Under the pieces are notes generated by a model. It was not told the origin of the DNA. It searched no databases and saw only the letters and a program-made list of their open reading frames with translations. From Phototrophicus methaneseepsis (GTDB lineage Bacteria; Chloroflexota; Anaerolineae; Aggregatilineales; Phototrophicaceae): a stretch of DNA of 64,000 nt. The DNA lies in assembly GCF_015500095.1 (NCBI RefSeq), contig NZ_CP062983.1:1984001-2048000 (forward strand). Reading direction: 5' to 3'. Shown in pieces: positions 8,343 to 17,836 of this stretch; the stretch's first letter is position 1, and every line of letters starts with the position of its first letter. Both the position numbers and the translations under genes were made by a program.

Positions 8343-9002
8343 CTAAGCGCTGCTCTGAGCGCTGTGTTTGGCGAGTTGTGCCGTGATGGCCTGCATCAAG
8401 CGGAACATGTAGCCTTCCGCAGGGCAAGCATGGACGGTATCCAACACATACTGCACACTCAGGCCCGTATCGATTTTTAGGCCAACGCGCCCATAAGCAT
8501 GGTTCACAACCTGGATTTGCCAGCTCTGGCCCTTATGATCATAGTAGAAGATGTGCGTTGCTATCCGCACGCTATCCGCCAGCCATTGTGCATAAATGGG
8601 CTTGAAATCGACATGGGTTGCCCGGCTGATCTGATGCTGGATTGTCTGATAGCACCAGCGGCGCAGCACATCACCAAAGCCCGCCACAGCATAATCCACT
8701 TCGGATTCTCTTAAGCCGATGCGGTCATTGATGCGGATGAGTTCATTGTGGAAGCTGGCTGTTAACTGGTCGCAGATTGTGAGCAGGCTCATGAGGTCGT
8801 ATTGAGCAGGTATGGAGTGTAAGAGGGCTTGTTCAAGCTGATTCAATGATTCGCCAGCAAGCTGCATGGATGCCAGCCCTTCTGTATCTTTTGCGTCAAA
8901 AAAAGCCAACCCAAACGTCTCAGGCAATCCATGTTGTGCGCGGAATGCCTGGATGGGTATCAATATGTGCGATTGACCAGCGATGACGAGATTCATGCTC
9001 AT
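8343..9002 (-). CDS. hypothetical protein, 219 aa
   Basis: This is a soluble protein of mixed composition with no signal peptide or membrane helix. It begins MSMNLVIAGQSHILIPIQAF. The middle is helical (LLTICDQLTASFHNELIRINDRIGL). A C-terminal beta-rich part (FYYDHKGQSWQIQVVNHAYGRVGLKI) is followed by a cysteine-containing segment, VHACPAEGYMFRLM. No family is recognised. It lies upstream of, and in line with, the ABC-2-like membrane protein, and is divergent from the M50 protease with only 71 bp between them, so the two promoters must share that space. Confidence 0.65.
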   Translation of the reverse strand: MSMNLVIAGQSHILIPIQAFRAQHGLPETFGLAFFDAKDTEGLASMQLAGESLNQLEQALLHSIPAQYDLMSLLTICDQLTASFHNELIRINDRIGLRESEVDYAVAGFGDVLRRWCYQTIQHQISRATHVDFKPIYAQWLADSVRIATHIFYYDHKGQSWQIQVVNHAYGRVGLKIDTGLSVQYVLDTVHACPAEGYMFRLMQAITAQLAKHSAQSSA

Positions 9003-9073
9003 TCCTTATACAGCGCCAGTTTAGCACTGATCTATGAAGCACCTGTGAATATCCTCTCTGCAAGAGGTGGGGT

Positions 9074-10444
9074 ATGATAACGAAACAAGCTCAATGCCGT
9101 TTGGATGGATTGCTCATGCACCAGCATACGCCCGCCCCTGATAACCTTCATGACACAATGCGTGCTTATGGCACAGTGCCGGAGCTTCTTAGCGATGTGA
9201 TGCATATTGAACGCATCGAATCGCCAGATCCTGCGCTGCTCAGCCGGGAGGACCAGACTATTCTGGCACGAGGTGCCAGCGAACTGGTCGCCATGGTCAT
9301 TGGTCGCCTCAAGGGTGATTCTGCTGAATTATATATACGCCTAGATGAAAAGCTTGCGCCCCTGGATGCTTTTGCCTTGTTCCGCCCCTATGAGGAAGAC
9401 GACCAGAGCAAACACATCGTCTATGTCGCATCTGGTCGTGCACCCATGCCAAGACCGTTGGCGCGATGGCTGCCTGCGCTGCTCTTCCTGGTGACGATCT
9501 TCAGCGTGCTTTATACCGGTATGACAATCGCGGCGGGGGAGCTTGGCCTGACAGACCCACAGGCTGCTGCGCAGATTGTCGCTGACCCCATCATGAACCT
9601 GTGGCGCGGCTTACCTTATGCCCTGGCGATTTTGGCGATTTTGGTGCCGCATGAGATGGGCCACTGGCTGACGATGCGTCACTATCGTATCCCGGCTTCG
9701 CTGCCCTATTTTATCCCCGCCTTTGGCTTGAGCCCGTTTGGTACCTTCGGAGCGGCCATTTTACTGCGCGGCACGCTGCGTAATCGGCGCGTCCTCTTTG
9801 ATTTGGGGGCCTCCGGGCCGTTAGCGGGCCTTATCGTCGCTGTGCCTATCTTGCTCATTGGCTTAGCGACCTCCCCAACGGTGCCGATGCAGCCAGGTGG
9901 CTATTTAGAAGGCAATTCGCTGTTGTATGCCGGAGCGAAGATCCTGACCTTTGGCCGCTTTTTGCCAGATGGGCAAACGGATGTGATGCTCAATCAACTC
10001 GCATGGGCGGGTTGGACGGGCCTGTTTGTCACAGCGTTGAATCTCATCCCGCTGGGGCAGCTTGATGGTGGGCATGTTCTATATGCGCTCATTGGTAAAC
10101 GGGCGCGACAACTATTCTGGCCTGTGCTGCTTATTATGACGTTTTTGGCGCTGTTCGTCTCCACAGCCTGGATTGCCTTCGCGCTGATGTTGGTGCTTGT
10201 CGGGCGTTATTATGCGGTGCCGCTGGATGATGTGACGCCCTTAAACCCGGCTCGTCGCGTGTTAGGCATTGTGACGCTGGTGATATTTGTCCTTGTCTTC
10301 ATCCCGAACCCGATTTACGTAGCTGGCGAGCCAAGCGGCGTGCTAGGGGCATTTATGATGGTGCCTTATATGACGGCCTTCACGGGCATGTTGTTGGCTC
10401 TGCCTGAGATGCTGGCCCATGCCAAATTGCAGCATACACCCTGA
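9074..10444 (+). CDS. site-2 protease family (M50) membrane metalloprotease
   Basis: Intramembrane zinc proteases of this family cut transmembrane substrates to release signalling fragments. Visible hallmarks are HEMGH at residues 193-197 in a hydrophobic helix, and the third zinc ligand in LGQLDGGHVLYAL (Asp at about residue 331). There are eight or so helices in total. The long soluble N-terminal region (residues 1-115) and the PYFIPAFGLSPFGTFGA motif place it with the plant EGY-like/cyanobacterial S2P group rather than RseP, and it has no PDZ domain. Start: GAGGTGGGGT directly precedes the ATG. No anti-sigma factor is next to it, so its substrate is unknown. Confidence 0.9.
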   Translation: MITKQAQCRLDGLLMHQHTPAPDNLHDTMRAYGTVPELLSDVMHIERIESPDPALLSREDQTILARGASELVAMVIGRLKGDSAELYIRLDEKLAPLDAFALFRPYEEDDQSKHIVYVASGRAPMPRPLARWLPALLFLVTIFSVLYTGMTIAAGELGLTDPQAAAQIVADPIMNLWRGLPYALAILAILVPHEMGHWLTMRHYRIPASLPYFIPAFGLSPFGTFGAAILLRGTLRNRRVLFDLGASGPLAGLIVAVPILLIGLATSPTVPMQPGGYLEGNSLLYAGAKILTFGRFLPDGQTDVMLNQLAWAGWTGLFVTALNLIPLGQLDGGHVLYALIGKRARQLFWPVLLIMTFLALFVSTAWIAFALMLVLVGRYYAVPLDDVTPLNPARRVLGIVTLVIFVLVFIPNPIYVAGEPSGVLGAFMMVPYMTAFTGMLLALPEMLAHAKLQHTP

Positions 10445-10544
10445 TCTTATAGATCGTCACTTTGTGCCCTTGGCTTAGGACCATACCTCTTTTAAATGAC
10501 CGAAGAACCTACGCCAGAAACGGGATGGTTCTGATGGATAAGTC

Positions 10545-10582
10545 CCGATTCAACAACGCGCATAGGGAATCGGCGATTTTTT
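10545..10582 (+). terminator. probable terminator after the M50 gene
   Basis: CCGATTC and GAATCGG form a 7-bp stem with a 15-nt loop, followed by CGATTTTTT. The large loop makes this only moderately convincing. Confidence 0.5.
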
Positions 10583-10974
10583 GGTGCATTTTAACAAAGC
10601 GCATTCTTAAGAAAATGCAATGCTTTGCCTCAAAGTAGACGCCTATGTACTATTTTTTGCGGCAAAATCCAATCAATTGCGGAATATAGGACATCTGTGC
10701 GATCGATTTAGCTATGGTCTGATGCCATAATATTGTATACATTATCTAAGTGAAGGCCCTATATCTGTATAGTTTTGACGGTGCAATCAGGCAAAATGTC
10801 AAATCGGCTGTTTTTTTTGCTTCTGTAACAGGTTACTAGCAAAACATCACAGAAAATGTTTGATCTTTTTTGGTGCTAAATGCGGTTATTGGCTATTTTT
10901 TTGCTCGTTATATTGCCTCATAGCAACATCCAGCCAGAATTTGTCGAATGTACACATACTTTGGGGGCTTAACG
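10583..10974 (+). promoter_or_regulatory. long AT-rich regulatory region upstream of amt
   Basis: About 390 bp without a gene, markedly richer in A+T than its surroundings. It holds an inverted repeat with a bulge, AAAGCGCATT...AATGCAATGCTTT (10596-10626), and a perfect palindrome GTAACAGGTTAC (10825-10836). The palindrome resembles, with shorter spacing, the GTA-N8-TAC and GTNAC half-sites used by nitrogen regulators such as NtcA and GlnR. A nitrogen-response role is inference. Confidence 0.5.
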
Positions 10975-12405
10975 ATGCATAAACGCCGTTTTTTGTACCG
11001 CATAATCTCGATAGCCGTAGCACTCTCTTTCTTGTTTGTTATGGGTATGGTGAGTGTTGCACAAGATGGTGCGGCAGAAGATACGACGGAAGCTGTTGAA
11101 GAAGTTATGCCGGAAGAAGCAGCATCCATGTTGACCGCAGATGACGTACAAAGTAACCTGGACCAGGTGTGGATCCTGGTAGCGGGTTTCCTCGTCTTCT
11201 TCATGCAGGCCGGCTTTGCCATGCTGGAAGGTGGCTTCATCCGTCATACGGGGGTCGTCAATTCTCTGGCTGAAAACTTTATGGATGCCTGTATTACGGG
11301 GCTTGCCTTCTTCATCATTGGTTATGGTATCGCCTATGCCGGCGAAGGCAGTTTGCTCTTTGGCACACCTGTCCTGGCCCTGGGCGGCATTAACGGTACT
11401 GCTGAAGGCGATGGCGCTGAATTCGTCAGCTTCTTCTTCCAGTTTGCCTTTGCTGGCGCTGCGGGGACGATTGCGACGGGGGCCATGTCAGAACGTACCG
11501 ATTTCCGTGGTAAGTTGATTTATAGCGCGATCTTGGGCGCTTTCCTGTATCCGATCGTCGTCTACTGGACCTGGGGCGGTGGCATCCTGAGCGCTGCACC
11601 GGAAGATGGTGGTTTTGGCTTCTTGGACTTCGCCGGTAGCACGATTGTGCACCAGTTCGGTGGCATTATTGCTCTGGTCGGTGCCATTATCGTTGGGCCG
11701 CGTGTGGGCCGTGTCTTCGGCAATCCGCCACGTCCTTCTAACCTGGGCTTGGCCGCACTGGGTACCTTCATCCTGTGGTTCGGTTGGTATGGTTTCAACG
11801 TTGGCTCGACCCTTGGCGCGAGTGATCAGAATGCGCTCGGCCTCGTCGCTGTCAATACGACCCTGGCCGCTGCTGCTGGTTCCGTCGCTGCCATGTTCTT
11901 CGTCTACTTCACCAAGGGTGGCAAGTGGGACCTGGGCTTCATCCTGAATGGTTCCCTGGCTGGCTTGGTCGGTATCACTGCTGGTTGTGCTTTCGTCAGC
12001 CCGATTGCATCGATCATCATTGGCATCACCGCTGGTATCGCCGTTGTCCTGGCTGTAGATATCGTTGAAGCTGCCAAAGTTGATGACGGTGTGGGCGCGT
12101 TCGCTGTCCATGGCGTCGGCGGTATGATTGGCTCATTGGCGATTGGCTTCTGGGGCCTGCCAGAACTGACCGGGACTGCTGGTGGTTTGCTCGTCAGTGG
12201 TGATCCGGACCTGCTCATTAGCCAGATTATCGGTGTCGTCTGGGTTGCGGTCTTCGCAGTAGTTACTGGTACGATCATGTTCGGTGCTTTGAAGGCTCTG
12301 GGCCTGCTGCGTATGCCTGCTGCTGCAGAAACAACAGGTATCGACGTGCACGAACATGGTGCTTCCGTCTGGCCTGACATTCTGCCTCTGCCAGAAGAAG
12401 CATAA
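10975..12405 (+). CDS. amt: Amt/MEP/Rh family ammonium transporter
   Basis: The protein imports ammonium across the cytoplasmic membrane. The 476-residue product has a cleavable signal peptide (MHKRRFLYRI to about residue 32, SVAQ), an acidic Glu-rich spacer, and eleven helices. Family markers are QAGFAMLEGGFIR in helix 1, the first twin histidine in STIVHQFGGIIALVGAI, and the second in GAFAVHGVGGMIGSLAIG. The ATG chosen follows GGGGG by eight bases and begins a proper signal peptide; an earlier ATG nine codons upstream does not improve it. No glnK/glnB gene follows, although Amt and PII are often paired. Codon use is strongly biased and suggests high expression. Confidence 0.96.
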   Translation: MHKRRFLYRIISIAVALSFLFVMGMVSVAQDGAAEDTTEAVEEVMPEEAASMLTADDVQSNLDQVWILVAGFLVFFMQAGFAMLEGGFIRHTGVVNSLAENFMDACITGLAFFIIGYGIAYAGEGSLLFGTPVLALGGINGTAEGDGAEFVSFFFQFAFAGAAGTIATGAMSERTDFRGKLIYSAILGAFLYPIVVYWTWGGGILSAAPEDGGFGFLDFAGSTIVHQFGGIIALVGAIIVGPRVGRVFGNPPRPSNLGLAALGTFILWFGWYGFNVGSTLGASDQNALGLVAVNTTLAAAAGSVAAMFFVYFTKGGKWDLGFILNGSLAGLVGITAGCAFVSPIASIIIGITAGIAVVLAVDIVEAAKVDDGVGAFAVHGVGGMIGSLAIGFWGLPELTGTAGGLLVSGDPDLLISQIIGVVWVAVFAVVTGTIMFGALKALGLLRMPAAAETTGIDVHEHGASVWPDILPLPEEA

Positions 12406-12473
12406 TTCATCCTATGACGTATGAGTGCCCTAGCGTGATTCGCTAACTAGGCATTCATCAGGCAAGTCTATTC

Positions 12474-12504
12474 AAAGGCAGTCCTTTATGGGCTGCCTTT
12501 TGGT
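12474..12504 (+). terminator. terminator of amt
   Basis: AAAGGCAG-TCCTTTATGGG-CTGCCTTTT: an 8-bp stem that can extend inside the loop through TCC/GGG, with a short T tract. Confidence 0.75.
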
Positions 12505-12590
12505 TTCCTGTATTCAGCCTATGCCGCAACTCTCGCTTAAACCCCTGAAAACTGGGGGCTATCCGCAACCCAGAGCTCCCAGTCAGCCGT

Positions 12591-12596
12591 TATAAT
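12591..12596 (+). promoter_or_regulatory. -10 element for the PH-like gene pair
   Basis: A perfect TATAAT, 100 bp before the first gene of the pair. No clear -35 hexamer is seen 17 bp upstream. Confidence 0.4.
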
Positions 12597-12696
12597 AAGG
12601 ATGTACCGTTGATGGCATTCGGTGCTGTTGGAGAGCCTAGTTCGTGGGCTTTGCCTCCGCGCATCGAAACGGCCAGGTTAAAAGAAAAGAGACAAC

Positions 12697-13341
12697 ATGA
12701 AACTGGATCACATTCCCCCAGAGTTGCGGAATAAAGTCGAAATGGAATTGTTTGAAGATGAAGATTTGTTGTGGATTGGTCAGCCCCAACCGCTGTCGGC
12801 TGCTATTGGCCCGACGTGGTTGAGTGATTTACTGCCGATAGGGATGGTGGGGATTTTCTTGTTTTTCTTCTTTTCGGTGGTCAATGGCCCCATGGGGGGA
12901 TTTGATGATATGCCGTCGTTCTTTTACTTTGTACCCCTCTTCATCCTTGCGACGACGATCTGGCCGTTTATCTCGCGGCTTATTACTGCCACACGCTCGA
13001 CCTATGCTTTGACGGATCGCCGGGCGCTCATCATAGATGGCAACAATGTGAAGTCCTATGGCGCTGATGATATCGAGTTTATTCAGCGGAATATGCGTGG
13101 GCAGGATAGCGGCGATATTGTATTCGCGAAAGAGATCAGCACCTATCGTTCGAATAACCGGACGCGCATCAAATCGACACCGATAGGCTTCCTCGGTATT
13201 GATAACGTTCGTGCTGTAGAAGCCATGATGCTGCGGACTTTTAATCAGGATGAGACGCCTCGTAAACGGAAGCATCAGCCTGAAGAAGATGACTTCTTGC
13301 AGGATAGTGAAGTCGCTTATTATGAAGATCGCCAGTCGTGA
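12697..13341 (+). CDS. membrane protein with PH-like domain, copy 1
   Basis: The 214-residue protein has a soluble N-terminal segment (FDHIPPEL-type start, then EDEDLLWIGQPQP), two membrane helices (about 45-68 and 78-100) and a cytoplasmic C-terminal half starting ATRSTYALTDRRALIIDG. The pattern WxGxP, two helices and then TxxxYxLTDRR is shared by bacterial PH-like (bPH/YdbS-type) membrane proteins. The function of these is mostly unknown. The C-terminus is Lys/Glu/Asp-rich. The next gene, 73 nt downstream, is a diverged paralogue. The AAAAGAGA ribosome site is modest. Confidence 0.72.
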   Translation: MKLDHIPPELRNKVEMELFEDEDLLWIGQPQPLSAAIGPTWLSDLLPIGMVGIFLFFFFSVVNGPMGGFDDMPSFFYFVPLFILATTIWPFISRLITATRSTYALTDRRALIIDGNNVKSYGADDIEFIQRNMRGQDSGDIVFAKEISTYRSNNRTRIKSTPIGFLGIDNVRAVEAMMLRTFNQDETPRKRKHQPEEDDFLQDSEVAYYEDRQS

Positions 13342-13414
13342 TATGTGCCACGAATTATGCAACGCGAATTATTAGATATATGCGTCAGTTTGATGATCTG
13401 CGTGAGGGAAAACA

Positions 13415-14086
13415 ATGAAATTTGACAATATTCCATCTGCATTGGTGGACAAGGTGGAAGCTGAACTCCTCGAAGAAGAAGAGGTCCTCTGGATTGGTCG
13501 GCCAGAATCTGGCATGACTGCGATTCGGTCTTCGCTGCTGGCGACAACGGCTCCCATTGCACTGGTGGCTGCAATTATGGCCCTCGTCTCCGGGGCTGTT
13601 TTGGTCATGGCAGGCTCTGAGGCTGAAGAAATTCCTTGGATTGCATTTGCGCTACCGGTCCTCATCGTTGGACTCGTGATGTGTGGTCAACTGCTGGCGC
13701 ATTTATTTAGCGCCACACGCTCGACCTATGCCATCACAGATCACCGTGTCTTGATTCTCACGGGCAACAGCGTTAAATCCTTTGGGCCAGAGGATATTGA
13801 ATTTATTGAGCGCAAAATGCAGGGTGACGATGTCGGCGACATTTTGTTTACCACTCAGGTGACCTCGCATAGCTCGCAGTATGGTAAGCAGATACAGTCA
13901 ACGGCAGTTGGCTTTAAAGGTATTGCGAATGTCCGTGCAGTAGAGGCGCTGATGTTGCGCACGTTCCGCGACAGGGATAACCAACACGCTAAACGAAAAA
14001 ATCGTCTTAAGGTTGAAGATGCTGAAGATAAGGCCGATGGGGAAATTGCCTATTACGATTCTTCATCGCAGCAAGCATCTCGCTAA
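13415..14086 (+). CDS. membrane protein with PH-like domain, copy 2
   Basis: The 223-residue paralogue of the preceding gene has the same order of parts: EEEEVLWIGRPESG, two helices (about 40-66 and 72-95), then ATRSTYAITDHRVLILTGNS and VGFKGIANVRAVEALMLRTF. By eye a little under half of the residues are shared, most strongly in the C-terminal half, so the duplication is old. The tails differ and are highly charged in both. The gene is closed by a hairpin at 14109-14144. Two neighbouring copies suggest a hetero-oligomer or different ligands, but nothing here proves it. Confidence 0.72.
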   Translation: MKFDNIPSALVDKVEAELLEEEEVLWIGRPESGMTAIRSSLLATTAPIALVAAIMALVSGAVLVMAGSEAEEIPWIAFALPVLIVGLVMCGQLLAHLFSATRSTYAITDHRVLILTGNSVKSFGPEDIEFIERKMQGDDVGDILFTTQVTSHSSQYGKQIQSTAVGFKGIANVRAVEALMLRTFRDRDNQHAKRKNRLKVEDAEDKADGEIAYYDSSSQQASR

Positions 14087-14108
14087 CCTGTAGCCGCTGC
14101 CATAGACT

Positions 14109-14144
14109 GCTGAAATGGCCTAATTGGCGAGTTCAGCGGTTTTA
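14109..14144 (+). terminator. terminator of the PH-like pair
   Basis: GCTGAA-ATG-GCC-TAATT-GGC-GAG-TTCAGC followed by GGTTTTACC: a two-part stem with an internal loop and a short T tract. Confidence 0.6.
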
Positions 14145-14223
14145 CCAACGATTTGAGAGTTTCTGAAAGCTTGGATACTGCCAATCGGTCGAAAATCGCT
14201 GGATGACACGTTACACTAAAAAT

Positions 14224-14250
14224 GAAGAGAGCAAAGGCTCTCTTCTCTCC
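14224..14250 (+). terminator. second hairpin in the same gap
   Basis: GAAGAGAGC-AAAG-GCTCTCTTC, a perfect 9-bp stem followed by TCTCC. It lacks a clean T tract and may be a backup terminator or an mRNA-end structure, about 90 bp before the Nudix start. Confidence 0.45.
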
Positions 14251-14337
14251 TTATGGCGGGCATGAGGCGGCATTGATGAAAACAGTGTCGTATCATGTCC
14301 TTTTTTTCGCACGATTCACACAATCCGGGGTTGCCCA

Positions 14338-14796
14338 GTGGGTAAAAAACAACGCATTCGTACGCTGGCCCTTGCCCATATGCGCCAGGGTGAACATATC
14401 TTCGTTGGCGAAAATATAGCGCCTTCGACAGGGCGTGTTTTCTATCGACCTATAGGCGGCGGCGTTGAATTTGGCGAGCACGCCAGAGATGCGCTCATCC
14501 GCGAGATTGACGAAGAAATTGGGGTGGCGATACGTGATGTGCGATTCGCCTGCGTATTGGAGAACATCTTCGCCTATGAAGGTGCGGCAGGGCATGAGAT
14601 CTGCCTGATGTTCGCATGTGCTTTCACGGAAGCAGCGCATCGCGCGCTGGATTATAGGGTGCAGGGCACTGACGATGGCGATGTGCTCTATATAGGTCGT
14701 TGGATGCCCATTGCCTATTTTGTGGAGGGTGGCGCGCCGCTGTACCCGGATGGGTATCTGGATTATTTACTCAAGCAGCAGGTAAACTTTGACTGA
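14338..14796 (+). CDS. Nudix hydrolase, coupled to UDG
   Basis: The 152-residue protein carries a complete Nudix box, GGGVEFGEHARDALIREIDEEIGV, at about residues 39-62, with the R-E-x-x-E-E core intact. Such enzymes cleave nucleoside diphosphates linked to another group. The fold starts RIRTLALAHMRQGEHIFV and ends WMPIAYFVEGGAPLYPDGYLDYL, as in the ADP-ribose/NDP-sugar type, but the substrate is not fixed. The best start is a GTG at 14338. The stop codon overlaps the start of the UDG gene (TGATG), implying coupled translation. Confidence 0.88.
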   Translation: MGKKQRIRTLALAHMRQGEHIFVGENIAPSTGRVFYRPIGGGVEFGEHARDALIREIDEEIGVAIRDVRFACVLENIFAYEGAAGHEICLMFACAFTEAAHRALDYRVQGTDDGDVLYIGRWMPIAYFVEGGAPLYPDGYLDYLLKQQVNFD

Positions 14797-15437
14797 TGGT
14801 GACTGAACCCACGATAGAGGGCATTATAGCGGCGCTGGCAGGTGCTGAGACTGCCACCGATGCTTATAACGAATATGCAGATAACAGCCCCTATAATGCG
14901 ATCCGACGGGCCAACTTCCGGCTTTATCTGACGCATATGCTAGCACGCCAGCCCCAGACCATGCTCATTATGGAAGCGCCCGGTTATCGTGGCTGCCGCC
15001 TGACGGGCGTCCCCGTCACCAGCCGCAAGGTGCTCATTGAGGGGGTACCGGGAATAGATATGTTTGGCGCGGAACAGGGTTACCAATTGACGGAAGACCC
15101 CGGCTTTGAGCGCATCTACGGGGAACAGAGCGCGACAATTGTATGGGGTACATTGGCTGAATTAGGACGTGCTCCCCTTATCTGGAATACCTTCCCCTTT
15201 CATCCCCACAAGCCAGATCAGCCGCTGACCAATCGTCGCCCGCGCACACCGGAGATAGCCCTGGGGCAGGTTTTTATCCAGGCTGTGATGACGTTGTTCC
15301 AGCCGCAGCAGGTGATCGCAGTGGGCAATGTCGCCCACGATACTTTGACGCGCATGAGCATCACCAGCGAGAAAGTGCGCCATCCAGCACAGGGCGGCAA
15401 AAACGACTTTGTCGCAGGTTTAACGGCCCTGTTATAA
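14796..15437 (+). CDS. uracil-DNA glycosylase superfamily protein
   Basis: UDG-fold enzymes remove uracil or related damaged bases from DNA. The 213-residue protein shows the first active-site motif as LIMEAPGYRGCRLTGVPVTS (about residues 53-72). The central strand is IWNTFPFHPHKP, and the third motif is HPAQGGKNDF near residue 195, where the histidine contacts the flipped base. There is only one cysteine cluster residue, so the 4Fe-4S site of family 4/5 UDGs is absent. Its ATG overlaps the Nudix stop by one base. A strong terminator follows at once. Confidence 0.82.
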   Translation: MVTEPTIEGIIAALAGAETATDAYNEYADNSPYNAIRRANFRLYLTHMLARQPQTMLIMEAPGYRGCRLTGVPVTSRKVLIEGVPGIDMFGAEQGYQLTEDPGFERIYGEQSATIVWGTLAELGRAPLIWNTFPFHPHKPDQPLTNRRPRTPEIALGQVFIQAVMTLFQPQQVIAVGNVAHDTLTRMSITSEKVRHPAQGGKNDFVAGLTALL

Positions 15438-15440
15438 AGC

Positions 15441-15472
15441 AAAAAGCCATTCCCAGAAGGGAACGGCTTTTT
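15441..15472. terminator. bidirectional terminator between UDG and transketolase
   Basis: AAAAAGCCATTCCC-AGAA-GGGAACGGCTTTTT: a near-perfect stem with A and T tracts on both sides, able to stop both convergent transcripts. Confidence 0.9.
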
Positions 15473-15495
15473 GGGATGTTCGGGTTTTTGAAGAC

Positions 15496-17541
15496 TTAGT
15501 CTTCTTCGTCCTCTTCAGCGTCGAGCAATTGCGAGACAGCCTCAACAACGGCGCGGGCGGTCAGGCCATATTCTTCGTAAATCTTAGCATAAGGGGCCGA
15601 AGCGCCGAAGCGATCGACACCAATGGCGATGCCATCCAGGCCAATCCACTTTTGCCAGCCCGTGGTGACGCCTGCCTCAATGCTGACGCGTGTGGTGACT
15701 TCTGGCGGCAGTACGGCGTCGATGTATTCCTGCGGCTGTTCTTCGAACAGTTCCCAGCACGGCATAGAGACGACGCGCGCAGAGACACCGGCTTCTTCCA
15801 GGTTTTCATACGCTTCCAACGCGATGGAAAGCTCGGTACCGGTTGCCATCAAAATCACCTCTGGTAGGCCATCAACCAATTCTTCAGTTTCAGCCAGCAC
15901 ATAAGCGCCGCGTGCGACACCTTCATAAATGCCTTCGACATTGTCGCCATCCAGCACAGGCACATCCTGGCGGGAGAAGATCAACGTCGCAGGGCCATTG
16001 AGTTCCATGGCAGTTTTCCAGGCGGCGGCGCTTTCATAAGCATCACCTGGGCGGAAGACGTATAACTGCGGGATCAGGCGCAGGCTCATCACGTGTTCAA
16101 CGGGTTCGTGGGTCGGACCATCTTCACCGACACCAATGCTGTCATGTGTGAAGATATAGAGTGCCGGGGCGCTCATGAGCGCCCCCAGGCGAATTGCTGG
16201 ACGCATATAGTCGCTGAAGGTGAGGAATGTCGCTGTATACGGCTTGATGATGCCGCCATGCAGTGCCAGACCGTTCGTGATCGACCCCATTGCGTGCTCA
16301 CGGACGCCAAAGCGCAGGTTGCGCGCCGTCGGCTTGAGGTGACCGGTATTGTCTTCGCCTTTGATGAGCGTCTTGGTGCTGCCTGCCAGGTCGGCATCGC
16401 CGCCGATCATGGTCGGGACATGCTTGGCGATGGCGTTCAGGGCTGCACCGTTTGCATTACGGGTTGCCTGGGCCTTATTGGGGTCGAAGGTGGGCATTTC
16501 ACTATCCCAGCCTTCTGGCAGGCGGCCCGCGAAGGCATCATCGAATATCTGGGCCATATCGGGGAAGGCCGCTTTATAAGCTTCCAGCTCTTTATTCCAG
16601 GCAGCTTCTTGCGATGTGCCTTCTTCAATCGCTGAGCGGAAGTGTTCCAGCACATCACCTGGGATGTAGAATGCTTCGTCTGTCGGCCAGCCGAGCGCTT
16701 CTTTCGTCAGCTTGACTTCTTCCGCGCCGAGTGGGGACCCATGTGCGGAACTGGTACCAGATTTGTTGGGGCTGCCATAGCCGATGATCGTTTTGACGGA
16801 GATGATAGACGGGCGATTCGTTTCATTACGTGCGTTGGTGATTGCTTCGTCAATAGCGACGATGTCATTGCCATCATGCACGCGCTGAGTATGCCACCCC
16901 TGAGACTCAAAACGCTTGAGCACATCATCCGTGAAGATCATGCTGGCTTCGCCATCGAGCGTGATGTCATTATCGTCATACAGGAAGATGAGCTTGCCCA
17001 GGCCCCAGTGCCCGGCTAAGGCACAGGCTTCCATGGCGACACCTTCCATCAGGTCACCATCGCTGACGATTGCATAGGTGTGGTGGTCGATGATCGTGTG
17101 CCCATCGCGGTTGAAGTAATTCGCCAGGAAGGCTTCTGCAAGGGCCATACCAACGGCATTGCCCACGCCCTGGCCCAAAGGCCCAGTGGTTGTCTCGACA
17201 CCTGGCGTGTAATGCACTTCTGGGTGACCAGGGGTCTTGCTGCCCCACTGGCGGAAGTTCTTCAACTCATCCAACGGCAGGTCATAGCCTGTCAGATGTA
17301 GCAAGGAATACAGCAGCATAGACCCATGGCCTGCGCTCAGGATGAACCGATCCCGGTTGATCCATGTCGGGTTGGTGGGGTTATGATGCAGGTACTTCGT
17401 CCAGAGGACGTAAGCCATTGGGGCTGCACCCAATGGTAAACCTGGGTGCCCGCTGTTGGCTTTTTGAACGGCATCAATCGACAACGTGCGAATCGTATTG
17501 ATGGCGCGTTCTTTCAGGTCGGACTGTACAGCTGTGGACAT
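15496..17541 (-). CDS. tkt: transketolase
   Basis: The ThDP enzyme of the pentose phosphate pathway and Calvin cycle moves two-carbon ketol units between sugar phosphates. The 681-residue length is normal. Recognised segments are [20 protein letters not shown] at the N-terminus, the ThDP/Mg motif [13 protein letters not shown] with downstream DDNDITLDG, and the transketolase signature [14 protein letters not shown] near residue 475. [17 protein letters not shown] lies near the C-terminus, followed by a short acidic tail. A GGGAG ribosome site precedes the ATG. No other pentose phosphate gene is adjacent. The gene is probably monocistronic, with about 295 bp of non-coding DNA before it, shared with the divergent SH3b gene. 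Confidence 0.97.
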   Translation of the reverse strand: MSTAVQSDLKERAINTIRTLSIDAVQKANSGHPGLPLGAAPMAYVLWTKYLHHNPTNPTWINRDRFILSAGHGSMLLYSLLHLTGYDLPLDELKNFRQWGSKTPGHPEVHYTPGVETTTGPLGQGVGNAVGMALAEAFLANYFNRDGHTIIDHHTYAIVSDGDLMEGVAMEACALAGHWGLGKLIFLYDDNDITLDGEASMIFTDDVLKRFESQGWHTQRVHDGNDIVAIDEAITNARNETNRPSIISVKTIIGYGSPNKSGTSSAHGSPLGAEEVKLTKEALGWPTDEAFYIPGDVLEHFRSAIEEGTSQEAAWNKELEAYKAAFPDMAQIFDDAFAGRLPEGWDSEMPTFDPNKAQATRNANGAALNAIAKHVPTMIGGDADLAGSTKTLIKGEDNTGHLKPTARNLRFGVREHAMGSITNGLALHGGIIKPYTATFLTFSDYMRPAIRLGALMSAPALYIFTHDSIGVGEDGPTHEPVEHVMSLRLIPQLYVFRPGDAYESAAAWKTAMELNGPATLIFSRQDVPVLDGDNVEGIYEGVARGAYVLAETEELVDGLPEVILMATGTELSIALEAYENLEEAGVSARVVSMPCWELFEEQPQEYIDAVLPPEVTTRVSIEAGVTTGWQKWIGLDGIAIGVDRFGASAPYAKIYEEYGLTARAVVEAVSQLLDAEEDEED

Positions 17542-17836
17542 AACGTGTTGTCTCCCAATTGCTTTGACAGAAATCTCTTGAAGCGGGCGTGAAGGGCTGC
17601 CCGTCTCATTGCTTAGGTATACGTATGCATAGGCGAGCTAGGATGTTAACTTCAGCGTCTATGTAACTCCCATGACATTACCGATAAATGTCTTATTTTG
17701 CTATGCTCTTTGTGTCATCCTACTCAGAAATTCATCCTCATTTTAACTTGAGGCAGGACTTTAGAGAACGACAATCCCCAATCTGGCGGTGCATATAGTA
17801 TGATACTGGCGAAAGCCGCTGCTGACGAGGAATCCC

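Noticed and set aside
11488-12111. Long open frame opposite amt (207 codons)
   Set aside because: It lies fully antisense to a strongly biased, well-recognised gene. Its product is low-complexity, rich in Asp, Asn and Arg, and has no family features.
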